Of a stretch of DNA of 64,000 nt, positions 11,050 to 22,782 are shown in pieces; the stretch's first letter is position 1, and each line of letters begins with the position of its first letter. This DNA comes from Nageia nagi (lineage: Eukaryota > Pinophyta). A program made the translations under genes and the position numbers. The notes beneath the pieces are model-generated. The model did no database searches, was not told the origin of the DNA, and saw only the letters and a program-made list of their open reading frames with translations. Location of the stretch: the NCBI GenBank assembly GCA_050084985.1, contig JBITNC010000001.1, positions 95,294,001-95,358,000 of the forward strand, in the 5' to 3' direction.

Positions 11050-14000
11050 AATCATATATAAATTTAATCCCCCATATAAAAATTACAAAGCATGTATCTA
11101 TTCACCTAAGAAAATGGGGTTCATTGGTGGTTCACAATAGGGAACCACCAAATATTGAGGGATTTTATTGATAACAATATACTGAATCCATCTACCTCCT
11201 AATAGAGTAATGGTTTGAGAGAATCTTATGCACTCTAATCGCTTTTCATGACAAAGAAGTTTATGGAACTAGGATAGTGATTAAGGATGAAAATTCAATG
11301 CATTTCCATACCTTATGATCTAAGGTAATCCTAATTGAAATGCAATATTTGATAAGAAATTTTTAGACCTTGTCCCTCCTTGACCATGTTGATGACCCAT
11401 TTGGCATATATAGTGGTGCCCTAGAGCTTACAATCAAGGATATCCATGTTACTATATAGCTTGAGGATACATTAGATTTTCCAAACTATATATGAAAATC
11501 CTTTGAGTGGGAACCCTTAGCTTATATAAAATCTCAAAGAAGTTTCTATAGTAGTTAGCTTTGGATATCCATTACAAATAGTAATATACATGAGTGTTGG
11601 CTAGGACCACATAGCATATCTAAAACAATTTAATTAGGGAAAGCTTGTTGATAACCCAATAATCAATCTATTTATCTATTCTTTGATTAATATAGTTCTA
11701 CAATTGAGAAGGGAAATTTTAAGAATTAAAAAGAATTCCCAACAACTTTAAGATATCCCTAGTTCTATTTTGTGCCATTAGAATTTGGTAAGTTAATCAA
11801 CAAGCACTAGAAAATAAGGATATCGATAATAGCATGATGTTTCCCACAAATAGATGCTAGAGCAAGATGCTTTACAAAAAATATCTAAGTAGTTTGTGGC
11901 ATATTTAAATGATGCTTCATCCTCTATAAGGCTTAGAAAAGAGTCATATATAAAGTGACCATTGATGAGATGAAGCTAGTTTTAAGGTAGGGAGATGCCT
12001 TTAACCACATTACTAGCCACATGGTGGGTCAAAAGGTATCCAATGCCTTTAGAATCTAAAACATATAGTGAGGCACCTAGCAAGAATCCTTGCTTGATAA
12101 AGTAGAATAACCCAAATATCTTTGTTTTTACCTTGTTTAAACCAAGGACTACTAAAGCATCCTAGAAAAGCATACAAATAAATTGGATAAAATATACCTC
12201 AAATATAAGTTCTTTAAGCATCACTAATATAAAGTACTATTTGATTTTATTATAGGCCTTTTAAAAATCAACCTTTATGAAGACATTTGATTGGTTGCAT
12301 TTTTTAGCTCACTCCATTCCTTCCCAAATAGCTAGGGAATTATCCAAAATAAGTTAATTGTAAATAAATATTATTTGTTTAGGGTAAATTACAAGAGGTA
12401 GAAGAGATCAATACTAGATATCCAAGGCTTTGACTATTATTGTATAACTCATATTTAATAGAGTAATGGGTCTCTATTTTATAATAAATTATAAGTCTCT
12501 AGACTTGGGGGAGGGGGGATTTTATATTACCTTGGTTATGTTATGACACAAAAAGCCCTTGATCATTGCTTCTTATTAAATGCATAGAATATTTGAGCCC
12601 ATTATTTTTATAGAATATTTTATGAAACTCACAGAAGAATTTATCCAATCTAGGAGCTTTGTTATTAGCCATTTAAGAGAGAGCCTCATATAAATCCTCA
12701 ACCTCATAGGCTTATCATAGTTGACTCTTTATCAATAAAATGGATATTTAATAATAACAATAATACATTTTTTCAATGTATATTATTTGTTGAGAGTGGG
12801 ATTTTGAGTAGAGAATACTTGTTGGTAATACCTACCAAAATCATGTGATATGTCAAGAACGGATGTCAAATGTGCACTTACCTCTTATATGGCTTTGATT
12901 TGTAAGGCTTTATAGTGGGGTCATGCTTTTTAAAAAATTATTTAGAAATTCTATCATTGATTTTTAGCCAATGAAGGCATGCTCTAATTTGCACCCCTCT
13001 TACTTTATATATCACAATGCTTTTGAGTTCATACTATAACTTTATCACATGTACTTGAAGAGAGATCATGAAAGGGAATGAATCCAAACTAATAAAGGAT
13101 CTAGCTAGTTTTCCTTTAAGGATAATATTTGTGTGATGTAGTTATTATGCTAGCTTCCAACCTAGGCTACATAGAATGGTAGTATAGTGGATGACATCAT
13201 TTCACCACTCGATCTACGTTACAAAATAATTTCTAGGTCCATTGAATGTAATTGACCATGATTAGATTTTGGAGGAAGGAAGTGTGGAGTCCGAGTTATG
13301 ATTGAAAGTGGAAAGTGGATGAAATAGGAATATATTGAGAAAATGATGGGCATATATTCAAAGAGTATCATATGCAAAATGAGTTCCATGAAGGATGGCA
13401 CTTGGCAAAGGTGAGAAAATTGGAAAAAAAAAATCAAAGAGCATGGCCTTGTCAAGGTGTTCCATAACTCTATCATGCTTAAGTTGAAAATTGGACTAGG
13501 TGGACCAAAGCTAGTTAGGAAAGTCCCTAGGAGAAAAACAAGCATTGGGGTCAAAGATTTTCAACTTATTATTTAAAAAATACCAATCCTCTCTTTATCC
13601 AACATTCAACTACATGGGCAAGTGGCCAATTAGGTGAGAATCTCCCTTCATTATATTCAAATCCCCACAAAGGACTCACACCACCTTGGAGAGAGAAAAG
13701 GTAATTCACTACAATAAAACATATATGCATAAGGCACTATAAAAGGATAGATGATGATAATGCCAAATGAGTGATCATTGAACTCCAAATTAACTAAAAC
13801 ATCTTAATGTAATGAGTCCATTTTCCTAATGATAAGATGGGATTTCCATCAAAGGGAAACAAATAAGATAGATTCCTCCACCTAGGATTGAAATTGGTGG
13901 CATATACTTGGTTACTAAGTTTGATACAAGAAATTATAAGTATTCAGTAGAATGAAATCAATGACTTTCACCTCTTGAAGATAAAGAAACTTTGGATCAC

Positions 14001-14083
14001 GATGTTCTCTTGATATATTTGACAACTCACTATCGAACATGTATTTTTGAACTAGATCTATCAACCCTCTAACATTCCTGATA
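11050..14083 (-). pseudogene. L1-type LINE ORF2 (endonuclease and reverse transcriptase), decayed
   Basis: On the minus strand the endonuclease starts near 14083 (NVRGLIDL; the duplicate copy keeps the full SWNVRGL) and includes LQEVK at 13980-13966, with the glutamate expected in the catalytic core of APE-type endonucleases. A later endonuclease stretch is at about 13690-13480 (REDWYFLNNKLKIFDPN). Reverse-transcriptase landmarks follow: KAPRLDKFF (about 12650), RPITLLN-like ITLLNMSY (about 12470) and KVDF-stop-KAYN (12277-12241) for KLDFEKAYD. The FADD region is FIYDSF (about 11950), so the catalytic Asp pair is lost. Many stops and frameshifts make it dead. The 3' end and poly(A) are unclear. 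The 111-codon open frame at 13219-13554 is an out-of-phase shadow. Confidence 0.75.
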
Positions 14084-14544
14084 AAAAAAAAAACTATAGT
14101 ATATGATTGAAGAACATATCACCTAACTAAATTTATATATGTCATTTAGTTATCATCCAAGATCATTTTGATTTACAAAATTTCTTGCATTGTATATGCA
14201 AATGAGTGAGGGATTGATTCTAATGTGTTGTAGCAGAAACCTCTATAGACAAACTGAAAACAAGAAATTTGAAGAAAAAGGCAACTCTAACTAGAGAACC
14301 TGAATATTAATATAAATAAAATCTACCTAAAACACAGATAATGGTTTGGAGAAAGGAAACTACACTTAAAAGTGGCAGCAAATATCTAATTTGATTAGGA
14401 ACGTAAATAACTATCACAGCTCGTTTAACAAATTCACAGATGACCAATTATCAGATTTCACAAATGAAGAATATAAACAATTTCTTTTTATAAGTTTCAT
14501 ACATAAACTAAAGCCACAACAAAATCCTAGATAAACCCGAGAAA

Positions 14545-15400
14545 GAATCTAGCCATGACTATTGGTGCGGGTAGATTTGTGCCCGAACACTAATTAGGTC
14601 TGATCCTCCTTAATAAAACCTTAGAACTTTATCTGAAACAAGAGTGGACTTGGTATTAAATAGAAAATAATACGTATTGAACTTAGGATTTGAACCTTCT
14701 ATGTATCTCTATTTATAACTTTGTATCTATATCTTCAACTTTGAAATGAAAAACTACTTTTATACTAGATGGAGGGAATAAAACACAACATTCTCCATTT
14801 ATTCCTAACAACAAATTTTGGTAGTGTTATTCCTTTGTTATACTGGCCAAAACTGACCACATTAAGATGACTTGTACCAAAGAGTCTAAAACTACATACC
14901 AATCTTCATCAATGAATCTGAAGCTGTTCTCTGACTGAATTCAGTCTTCATCTTAATTGATCGAAATAAATTCTGGTAATCATCACCAAATTCTTCTTGG
15001 TGGACTAATTCTGCCTTTTCTCCACACGTACACAAGTCTCCAACTGCCTCCTATCATGTTTAGATGAATAGCAAGACTAGTCTGCTGGTCGATGTTTGCT
15101 ATCTGCATGCGTTTTAAAAGAAATATTTAGTTCATTTATTTCACCTCCTTTTTGTATCTGCTAAACAGAAAATAGAAACATTCCAAAAGACAAGCATAGC
15201 AAACACAAATTCTGCATTTTCAAACCATAATTGCATTTAATTTGTAAACCATAGATAATCTGTCATATTATGGGCCAAGAGCAGTCAAGTTCATTATGAC
15301 ATAAATTATTTATGGTTCTCACCGAGAAATTATCTTTGGTGTCACTTTTTTAGAAGAGAGCAGAGGGTGGTACTGAAAGAACGAGTGTCGGTGGGCGTGT
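14545..15400. other. Intergenic DNA between the L1 and HAD copy 1
   Basis: AT-rich with no coding frame or RNA gene recognised. The 7-kb duplication stops matching at its left edge only because the other copy runs into N. Confidence 0.4.
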
Positions 15401-15927
15401 GGGTAGGGTCATAAAGCTATATAATGCTCTTGAAGAGGGTCATAAATCCTGGATTGGTTAAACAAGAAATCTTCAATACGCCAGAAGAAAAATATACTTT
15501 TCCGTTCTTTTCCAGATTTATTTTGAATTGATATTTCTAACAGAAATACTTAAGTTGTCCCTTTAATTTTATGCATAAGGAGGATGATTAATTTCACCTT
15601 TTCATTTTTAAGTGCAAACAATGCTGATGTTAAGAGAATGAAACCCTGTCAAGTCATTTGAGCAATTTGTACGGAAACAACAGTGCATACAATCACAAAA
15701 CAAAAGAGTGCCTTGGAATGAAGAAAAGAGCATTTAAACCAATTTTGATGCAATTGATGTTGTCATATGCAAAACTTATTTATTCATATCACTAGAAATT
15801 TCATTTTGTTGATTTCATCAATCAATTTTCACATTGAACAGATCCAGAATTGATGCTATCTCAACCAAAAAGATATTATCTTCACGAATATCTCCTATCC
15901 AGTATCACAGAAATAAGGAACATATTC

Positions 15928-17877
15928 TTATGCAGTTACATAAGTTTCAATTGAATATGTTCTTCTTGTGTCTATACCATTATTTAAGCTTTTGCCTTCT
16001 TCCCAAATCTCAGGTAAAGCTTCCTTAATATTGTGAATACTTTCAAGTGCAAAGTCTGCTTCTTCCGTACGAATTGAAGTGCCAATCTACCAATATAAAA
16101 AAAAGTAAGATCAGTTTTAGTTGGATGAACTATACATGAACAAACTAATGACTTTTGGAATTCACCATGTCAGGGTCGAATAATCTTACCAGTACAGTAT
16201 GCAAGCCTGCACGCTTTCCTGCTGCTATATTCCTAGAACTATCATCAAAGAAAATCTGCAGCAGAAACATAATAAGTCAATAATCTTGATTGAGATATTA
16301 CAATGTCATTGTATAGATTGGAAGAAAATTCGTCAAAATTCCATGAGGAATTGTACTGTTCTTTGTGGATCTGCATTTGCGAGGCGAATAGCCAGCTCTA
16401 TAGCCTCTTTTGATGGCTTGCAAACAATAGGTGTCTTGGGCTTAGCATCAGGAGTATCCCATCCATTACTGTTTTCAGATCCTCTTGCCTGTGAATTAAG
16501 TGTTTCAAAGCATATCACACCTTCAAAACAGTCTTCCAACCCAAGTCTGCTAAGTATCTTTGCAGCATTAACTTTGTCACCATTTGTAAATATCTGTATC
16601 ACATTAGAAAAGGTTAAGATATATAGACTTAGTTTTCAAGTAAATGTCTCATCCAACAAATAGAGGACAAGCATTATCTGATATCATAATCAACTCATAA
16701 ACAGTTAAGATTATTTTTTAGGTTTGGAAAAGTCCTAGCATGATAAACCCCATGAACTCACAAATTTTTTCTGAGGCATGCTTAATAACAAGTTCTTCAG
16801 CGCCGGGTCTGGTGTAAGTTTCTCATAGGGCAATCTTTCATGAACAAAACTGTACAGCAAACAACTTATTTCAAGTAAAGCTAATGAAATAAATGATCTG
16901 GATTAAAAATTTTGAGAACCTAACAAGATGATCTTAAAAAATCAGCACTCACACAACACTTTGAGCATACCTGTGATAATCATCATTGTCGAATTCATAG
17001 CCCACCGCCTGTATCCACATCCGCAGACAAGATTGTAAAAAAAAAAACATCAATAAGAAAACCCAATCCAAGCATTATAACGAATCTATGAATGTAACCC
17101 TTATGTTTTAGCTTAGTACATGAAAGCAAATAGAGAATTGCAGAAGAACGAAAAGAAAATAGAGAATTGTGAAAACTGGATTGATTTACATCAAAAAGAT
17201 AGGCTAATCCACAAGAAAAATCACAAAGTGACATAGCTATTGACCAAAAATGTGCATTATACCTGTGGGACATTGCCAAATTAAGCCAATTCTGAGAAAA
17301 TTTCTCAGATTTCGTGTTCCTCTCATTTCTAAGTTGATTACGTTACATTTTCAAAAATATTCTTGCCATCCAAAACCAAATCTCTTTTATTTTTTTAAGT
17401 ACAAAAAAACGAACACACTCCAGGTTTTTCACAGAATACTTACCTTGAGTCCAGCCATGGTTGAGCCGTATTCCTTGTGCAATTTTCTGCACAAGTCTAC
17501 GGCTTTGTTCTTCTCAACACCAAGCCTCTCAACCGCATAATCTGCCACACCCCGTAAATGCATTTCACATCAATACATCGAAAAAAATAAATCACACATC
17601 CTTATCCCTCAAAACAAAAATTTCCAGCCAGAACATTACCTCCAATATTCTTTCTGAATGACGCCGCAAGTCCCGAACTCAAGGGGTACAATGTATCGTG
17701 AAGATCTGCAGAACTCATCCAAAAAATAAAGAAACAAAAAAACCCAACTCAGAAACTCGCTTGTGGGGAAGCTGTATTACAGTTAGATTGAAGGCCCGAA
17801 ATTTCGTTATACAGACCGAAGAGAAGGCATTCGTAACGAGGCTTGTCGTCTGTCACGCGCCTCTCGTTTGACTCCAT
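15928..17877 (-). CDS. HAD-superfamily pyrimidine-5'-nucleotidase-like protein, copy 1 (motif I Asp to His)
   Basis: Eight exons on the minus strand: 17877-17817, 17705-17640, 17541-17444, 17008-16971, 16849-16762, 16593-16357, 16255-16190, 16086-15928. All introns are GT-AG and total coding length is 813 bp (270 residues plus stop), typical for the plant relatives of yeast Sdt1/Phm8 (haloacid dehalogenase fold, nucleotide or phosphate-ester phosphatases; cytosolic by default). The start MESNERRV follows a 5' UTR also conserved in copy 2. Motif I is FDLHDTLYPLSSG: the nucleophile Asp is kept but the second Asp (general acid/base) is His, which should cripple phosphatase chemistry. Motif II IFTNGD, motif III VCKPS and motif IV FFDDS are intact. 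HERLPY replaces the HGRLPY of copy 2. The frame is open, so it may be translated. Whether it is active, regulatory or a young pseudogene is unknown. Confidence 0.87.
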
Positions 17878-18144
17878 TACGATTATTACAACTATTAATC
17901 AATCTGAACCTCTGCTCAGATTTTTCACTCAAATCAAACTGATCTCCATCACCAAATCACTCATCCTCTCAATAGAAAAACAAAATCTTGAAAGCCAAGA
18001 ACTTTACCTACTCAATCCGACGCTGAGTAGATTGATGAAAAGAACTTTATCTCACAGACAACAATAAGGGAAATCTGTATTGTATATTAAGAGATGAATG
18101 AAATGATGGGCTGAATGGGATTTGGAATGGGAGGCATGGAGCGA

Positions 18145-18152
18145 CTTATATA
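18145..18152 (-). promoter_or_regulatory. TATA box of HAD copy 1
   Basis: TATATAAG on the minus strand, 275 bases before the ATG. Its surroundings (GGCAGCAG before it; CGCTCCAT and CCTCCCATTCCAA after it) match the promoter of copy 2 at 60395-60440. No CACGTG G-box is found just upstream, unlike copy 2. Confidence 0.65.
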
Positions 18153-18165
18153 CACTGCTGCCACG

Positions 18166-19960
18166 CTACGGCCAGACTTAAAGCTATATTCAGGCAGTCC
18201 AAGACTTCAATCCTTAGACTCAAACTATTGTTCTGGTTTACCTTACAATTTGACAAAGCTAGTTTATCTTACAGCCTTATTCATCATTCTTGGTCACTGA
18301 TGGATATTAAGGTTAATGGAGCTACAATAGCTTATTCTTCAATTTCAATTTTGAGAATCTTTACTGATATTTTTATTATTATTATTATAGAAACCATCTT
18401 GAAATCTTTCTAGTTTAAATTAAGTTGGATAGCTATGGTATGTATTCGGCTTTCTACTTTTGAATAAAGAATTTTAACAACTCTTTAGTCAGCAGCTCTT
18501 TGAAATTAGAGAAAATTTGTCGGTGATTTGACTCGCTCAAATCAAATCAACTTGAGTTTTGCTCTTCCTGATGTTTTGTCTTTGTACTCTAAAAAGTAGG
18601 TCGTGATTGCAGCCAATTGAAATACAGGTGGTTAAATATATACATCCAAAATTGTGGGACCCGCAAGTTTTATCGTTTCATAAAGAGAGTGGAAGATCAT
18701 GCATGTTGACTTAGATTATTACTATCCGACGAATAATTGACTTTGAAGGAGGAATCCACGTCACAACTTGCAGAAGCGTGTGATTCACTTAAAGTTTTAA
18801 AATAAGCATCGAATGAAATAGATTGAAGTAATTTTGTTGCTATCAAGAGGGAGTAATGTATGATGTCAATTTTTTTAAAGTTTTGTAAATATTAAAAAGG
18901 TTTATATCATTTGCTACATACTTCTATATTGATGGAATATTTTTTATCCACGTTGTGTGTGTGTATGCCATTTATTTTTTGATATTTTTTTTATAATGAT
19001 GGAAACCTTATTTGCATATATGATTACTTATTCTATATCATTTATTTTTTGTAGATCCATGTTGATGGATGGTGTCTTGTTATTGCCACACAACTTGGGG
19101 TCTCTATTCTATCATTGTTGAACAAGTGTTTAATAAAATATATGGTCCTCGAAGAATTACTCCATTTCTTGTAAAATTGTATTAAAACCTCAAAATTAGA
19201 TTAAGGAGGAGTATTGTAAAAAATAATCCAATTCTTGGATCATGTTGTAAAACTAGTTTTGATATACCTCCTTATATATCAAAAAAATACCAAGAGATGT
19301 CATTCCCTACACATCTATTTCATTTACTAGTATTTCTTAGTATTTATTTTAATGTTAATTTATTTATATTATATATTAATTTATTTTATTTAATGTTATA
19401 TATTATTTTTTTATATGCTATTCCAATGTTCTAATTATATTTTTGAAGCTAATTTTATTTTTTTAATAATAAAGTCGACTCATTTTTTGTTTAGAATATT
19501 GAAGTCGATGTTTAACAAATAGACTCACATGTGACATTTTGGCTCTCCACTCCACCCCTATGCTACAACTAGAGAACGCCTATTGGCATTAATAATTTAA
19601 TTATAAATAAATTAGTGTATAGGTTGAAATATAAATTAAAGATGTAGGTATTTAATTTGTATTTATTAAATATAATATTAGACCTAGGCTAGATTAATAT
19701 TAATTAAGTTATAAGATTAATATACATATATTTATGGTAGGGAGGGGGTAAGTACATTATCATATGAAATTTTTGAACATAGACAATAGTGAAAGCAAGA
19801 AAAACTTAACACAAAAATAGTTGATGTCACCTCAACACACTTACAAACAATGAAACGAAGGACCAAAACAAATACGAATCTCATGAAAATCTTAAGGTAA
19901 ATTCTACTTAATAATGAGTACTCATGAATATTTACTTCACCAAAAAATACCAACTACAAA
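18166..19960. other. AT-rich intergenic DNA upstream of HAD copy 1
   Basis: No gene, RNA or clear repeat was recognised. Bases 18880-19450 are very AT-rich with long T runs. Frames on both strands are short and lack motifs. Confidence 0.4.
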
Positions 19961-20472
19961 AAATGTTATGAGGTGCACAGAAGTATGAGAAAAATATACT
20001 AGAACATGATTTTCAAAGGTGAAAATAAAATGCTTAACATAAACAAAATAGGGTATGTAATTTATATGGATAGAAAGTGCTTGGTAAGACCTTTCCAATG
20101 GTGTATCACATTCAGTAAATGAAGCAACACAAAAAAATTGAATTAAGCTCCAAAATAACTTATTCAAACTTTTGTAAAATCTAGAGTGCACAATGCTAAA
20201 AAATATAGTAGGTTGAGAAAATGGATTTTTCACTTTGAATTCATGTTTACACACTTTGATAACTTGCACAATATAATAGAATAGATATTTCTCTATATAA
20301 GACTAAAAAAATTGAAGAATATAAGTTATTACATGAAGAGTAACAGTCTATAATCGTTACAAGCTGAAATATTCCTATAGTTACAAATTGAAATATTCTA
20401 TAGTTAGAAAATGAGGGAAAATTCCATTATGTTGAATTAGAAATAACACATGGTCATCATCATATTCCAACA
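19961..20472 (-). repeat. 3' LTR (left end uncertain) of a truncated Ty1/copia element
   Basis: On the minus strand a polypurine tract AAGGGAGATAA (20483-20473) is followed by TGTTGGAATATG at 20472, the usual start of a copia LTR. A TATA-like TCTTATATAGAG (minus strand, about 20304-20293) lies inside. The far end of the LTR and a target duplication could not be fixed, so the left boundary is a guess. Confidence 0.45.
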
Positions 20473-22745
20473 TTATCTCCCTTGATGCTAATAGGGCTCA
20501 CAAGTGAGTTTCTTAGCTTCACAAATTAAGCTTTAACCACACCTTTAGTAAATAAATGAACTAGTTAATCATAGGTGTCGTAATATATCAATTATTCCAG
20601 ATTCAAGAAAAAAAAAATTAAGCTTTAGCTACTAATCCTTATTTTCTAGAACTCCAAGTGATTAGTCCAGATTCAAGAGGAAAAAAAAATAGATGTAGAC
20701 TTTCCATCATCCAAATTGTTTTCCCAATATGCAATGTACTCAAACTCAGTAGAAGATAAAGCTACTAATCCTTGTTTCCTGGAACTCCAAGTGATTAGTC
20801 CATATTCAAAAGAAAAATAATTTTCATATGTGGACTTTTCGTCATCCAAATTATTTTCCCAATTTGAATCATTGAAGTCAACTAGTTTCATCTCTTTACT
20901 AGGAAAATAACATACGCTAAAGTCAATTGTACCTTTAATATACCTCAAAATTCTTTCAATATCCTTCAAATGTAAAGAAGATGGTATGCTCATATATCTA
21001 GACATAAGTGAGATAACATGTGCAATATCTAGTCTAGTATTTGTGAGAAACATCAAGCTCCCAACAATATTCCTATAATTTATTGTTGTCACCTTTTTAG
21101 CCCCATCATCATTACATAACAATTTGCAATGAGAGTAGGGATTGATTTGCAGTTATCTATATCATACTTCTTCAACATATTCTTTGCCTACTTGGTTTGA
21201 AAAATGAAGATTTTATCCCTACTTTGGTACACAAATCCATGCTAATAAAATAGTGCATCAATCCTAAACTCATTCATCATGGAAATCTTAAAATTGTCAT
21301 TTAAATGTAAACTACTACCCATATAAATCAAGTAATCAACATACAAATGAACAAGCAAAATATCATCACCTTCTTTCTTGAAGTATAGAGCAAGTTCACT
21401 TTTTATACTTTTGAATCTATTTTATTGAAAGTATCCATTAGTTCTAGTGTTCCAATCGCTTGGGGCTTATTTAAGACCATACAAAGACTTTTTAAATATG
21501 TATACAAGTGTTTCTTTTCCTTTAACCTAAAAATCTTAATGCAAAATACGTGTCAATTTTCTACAATATGATACTTATTGGTTCACCTTCATCTTTATCA
21601 CCATACATACACATCTTCTCAAGACTATGAAAAACTCGATCAATTTCTTAAGCTTGACCTCTAGTAAATCTCCTACAAAAATTGATATCCAAAACCTTAG
21701 AAGGAGGTGAATTTGAAGTTCATTTTCCCCCTTTTGTCTTTATAATATCTAAAAAGATTTTTGGAGAATCATCACTTAAAGAGGGAGTACTTGAAGTACT
21801 CTACTTGGGACTATTTGAAAGGTTGGTTGGTGTAACTTGGTTGAACTTATTGTAGGATAGGTTGCACACTTGGAGAACTTTCACCACTACTTCCATCATT
21901 AACATAAATATTTTGATGACCATATACTCCCCCTTCATAAAAAATCACATCTATAGAAACCATAACTTTATGAGTTTTTTTATTATAAATCCTATAGGAT
22001 TTACTAATTTCATAATAAGTAAAAAAAATACATGCTTCACTCTTAGGATCAAGATTGTTCCTAAGTTCATTAGCCACATGTACATAATCTGAACATCCAA
22101 AAGCTTTGAAATTGTTAACAATGGGCTTCTTTTCATAAGAGGTCATCTTCTCCAAACTACTAGTGGGGTTCCTATTCAAAATAGAGAGTGTTGTTCGAAC
22201 TACATCATTCTAATACATATTGCTCACCCTCTTGGTTTGCAACACACTCCTTATCATATCTACAATAGTCATATTCTTCCTCTCTGATACTCCATTTTAT
22301 TGTGAAGTACAAGTAATAGTGAGATTCCTTTTAATAATGCCATTATCTTTTCAAATTTGGAGGAACTCATTAGAGAAAAACTCCCCACCATGGATAGTAC
22401 TCAAACATTTAATTTTGCATCCACTCTAATTCTAAACTAGATTCGCAAGATCCTTAAAATAAGAAAATGCTTCATCCTTATTTTTCAAAAAGTAAATCCC
22501 ATTCTTGAATAATCATCAATAAAAGAAGGCAAATAAGTTTTCTTACTAGCTCTTAGTTTCTATAGACCCAAAAATATCATAATGGACCAATTGAAATGGG
22601 TATAAAGTCCTCCATAACTTTCCTTTAGGAAAATTCTATCTGGTATGCTTTCCCAATGCCTACCCCTCATAAATAGTTTTATGCTACTCCACCTTTGTAA
22701 AACCATAAATCATCTTTTAAGATGTTACCAGCCTCAACCACTCTA
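20473..22745 (-). pseudogene. Ty1/copia pol remnant, 5'-truncated (integrase, reverse transcriptase, RNase H)
   Basis: Read on the minus strand from about 22745: a GAG-pre-integrase remnant (HKTIYEG, LGKHTR), integrase core pieces (HYDIFGSIETKS, then KNKDEAFSYFKDLANLV, then HGGEFFSNEF with His where the core Asp should be), integrase C-terminus at 22179-21850 (FKAFGCSDYVHV, IFFTYY, SIDVIFYE), and reverse transcriptase with YVDY instead of YVDD at about 21345. The RT/RNase H joining region follows at 21122-20680 (YRNIVGSLMFL, DIERILRYIKGT, ITWSSRKQGLVALSSTEFEY). Gag and protease are missing. Frameshifts and two catalytic-residue losses show it is dead. The right edge abuts an L1 ORF2 start at about 22783. 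Confidence 0.8.
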
Positions 22746-22782
22746 GAGCAAGGTGGAAGTGGAAGGACCACTAGAAGAACTA

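Larger units (their letters stand above)
7542..14544 (+). repeat. 7-kb near-identical duplication, copy A
   Basis: This stretch recurs at 27181-34182 in the same orientation with only about ten differences found by eye, mostly single-base indels in short runs plus a few transitions. It includes most of a gypsy 3' LTR, its target duplication, AT-rich DNA and a dead L1. Copy A continues rightward into the 3' flank of HAD copy 1; copy B stops at a 100-N gap. Confidence 0.95.
15400..18165 (-). repeat. Inverted segmental duplication, copy 1 (HAD gene with flanks)
   Basis: Copy 1 matches 60385-63515 in opposite orientation: core promoter, 5' UTR, all eight exons and their introns, and about 500 bp of 3' flank. 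An example of flank identity is AATTCAAAATAAATCTGGAA, present as its complement near 15510 and directly near 63400. Introns are present in both, so this was a DNA-level duplication, not retroposition. Upstream of the TATA box similarity fades. Confidence 0.85.

Noticed and set aside
13219-13554. 111-codon minus-strand frame, repeated exactly at 32856-33191
   Set aside because: Identity between copies comes from the 7-kb duplication. The frame overlaps the L1 endonuclease region out of phase; the neighbouring frame carries the recognisable LINE residues.
14575-14690. Possible tRNA-like remnant (GATTTGAACC near 14690)
   Set aside because: A TPsiC-arm-like word alone; no cloverleaf or acceptor pairing could be made.
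16199-16663. 154-codon plus-strand open frame
   Set aside because: Antisense to exons 6 and 7 of HAD copy 1 and reads through splice sites.
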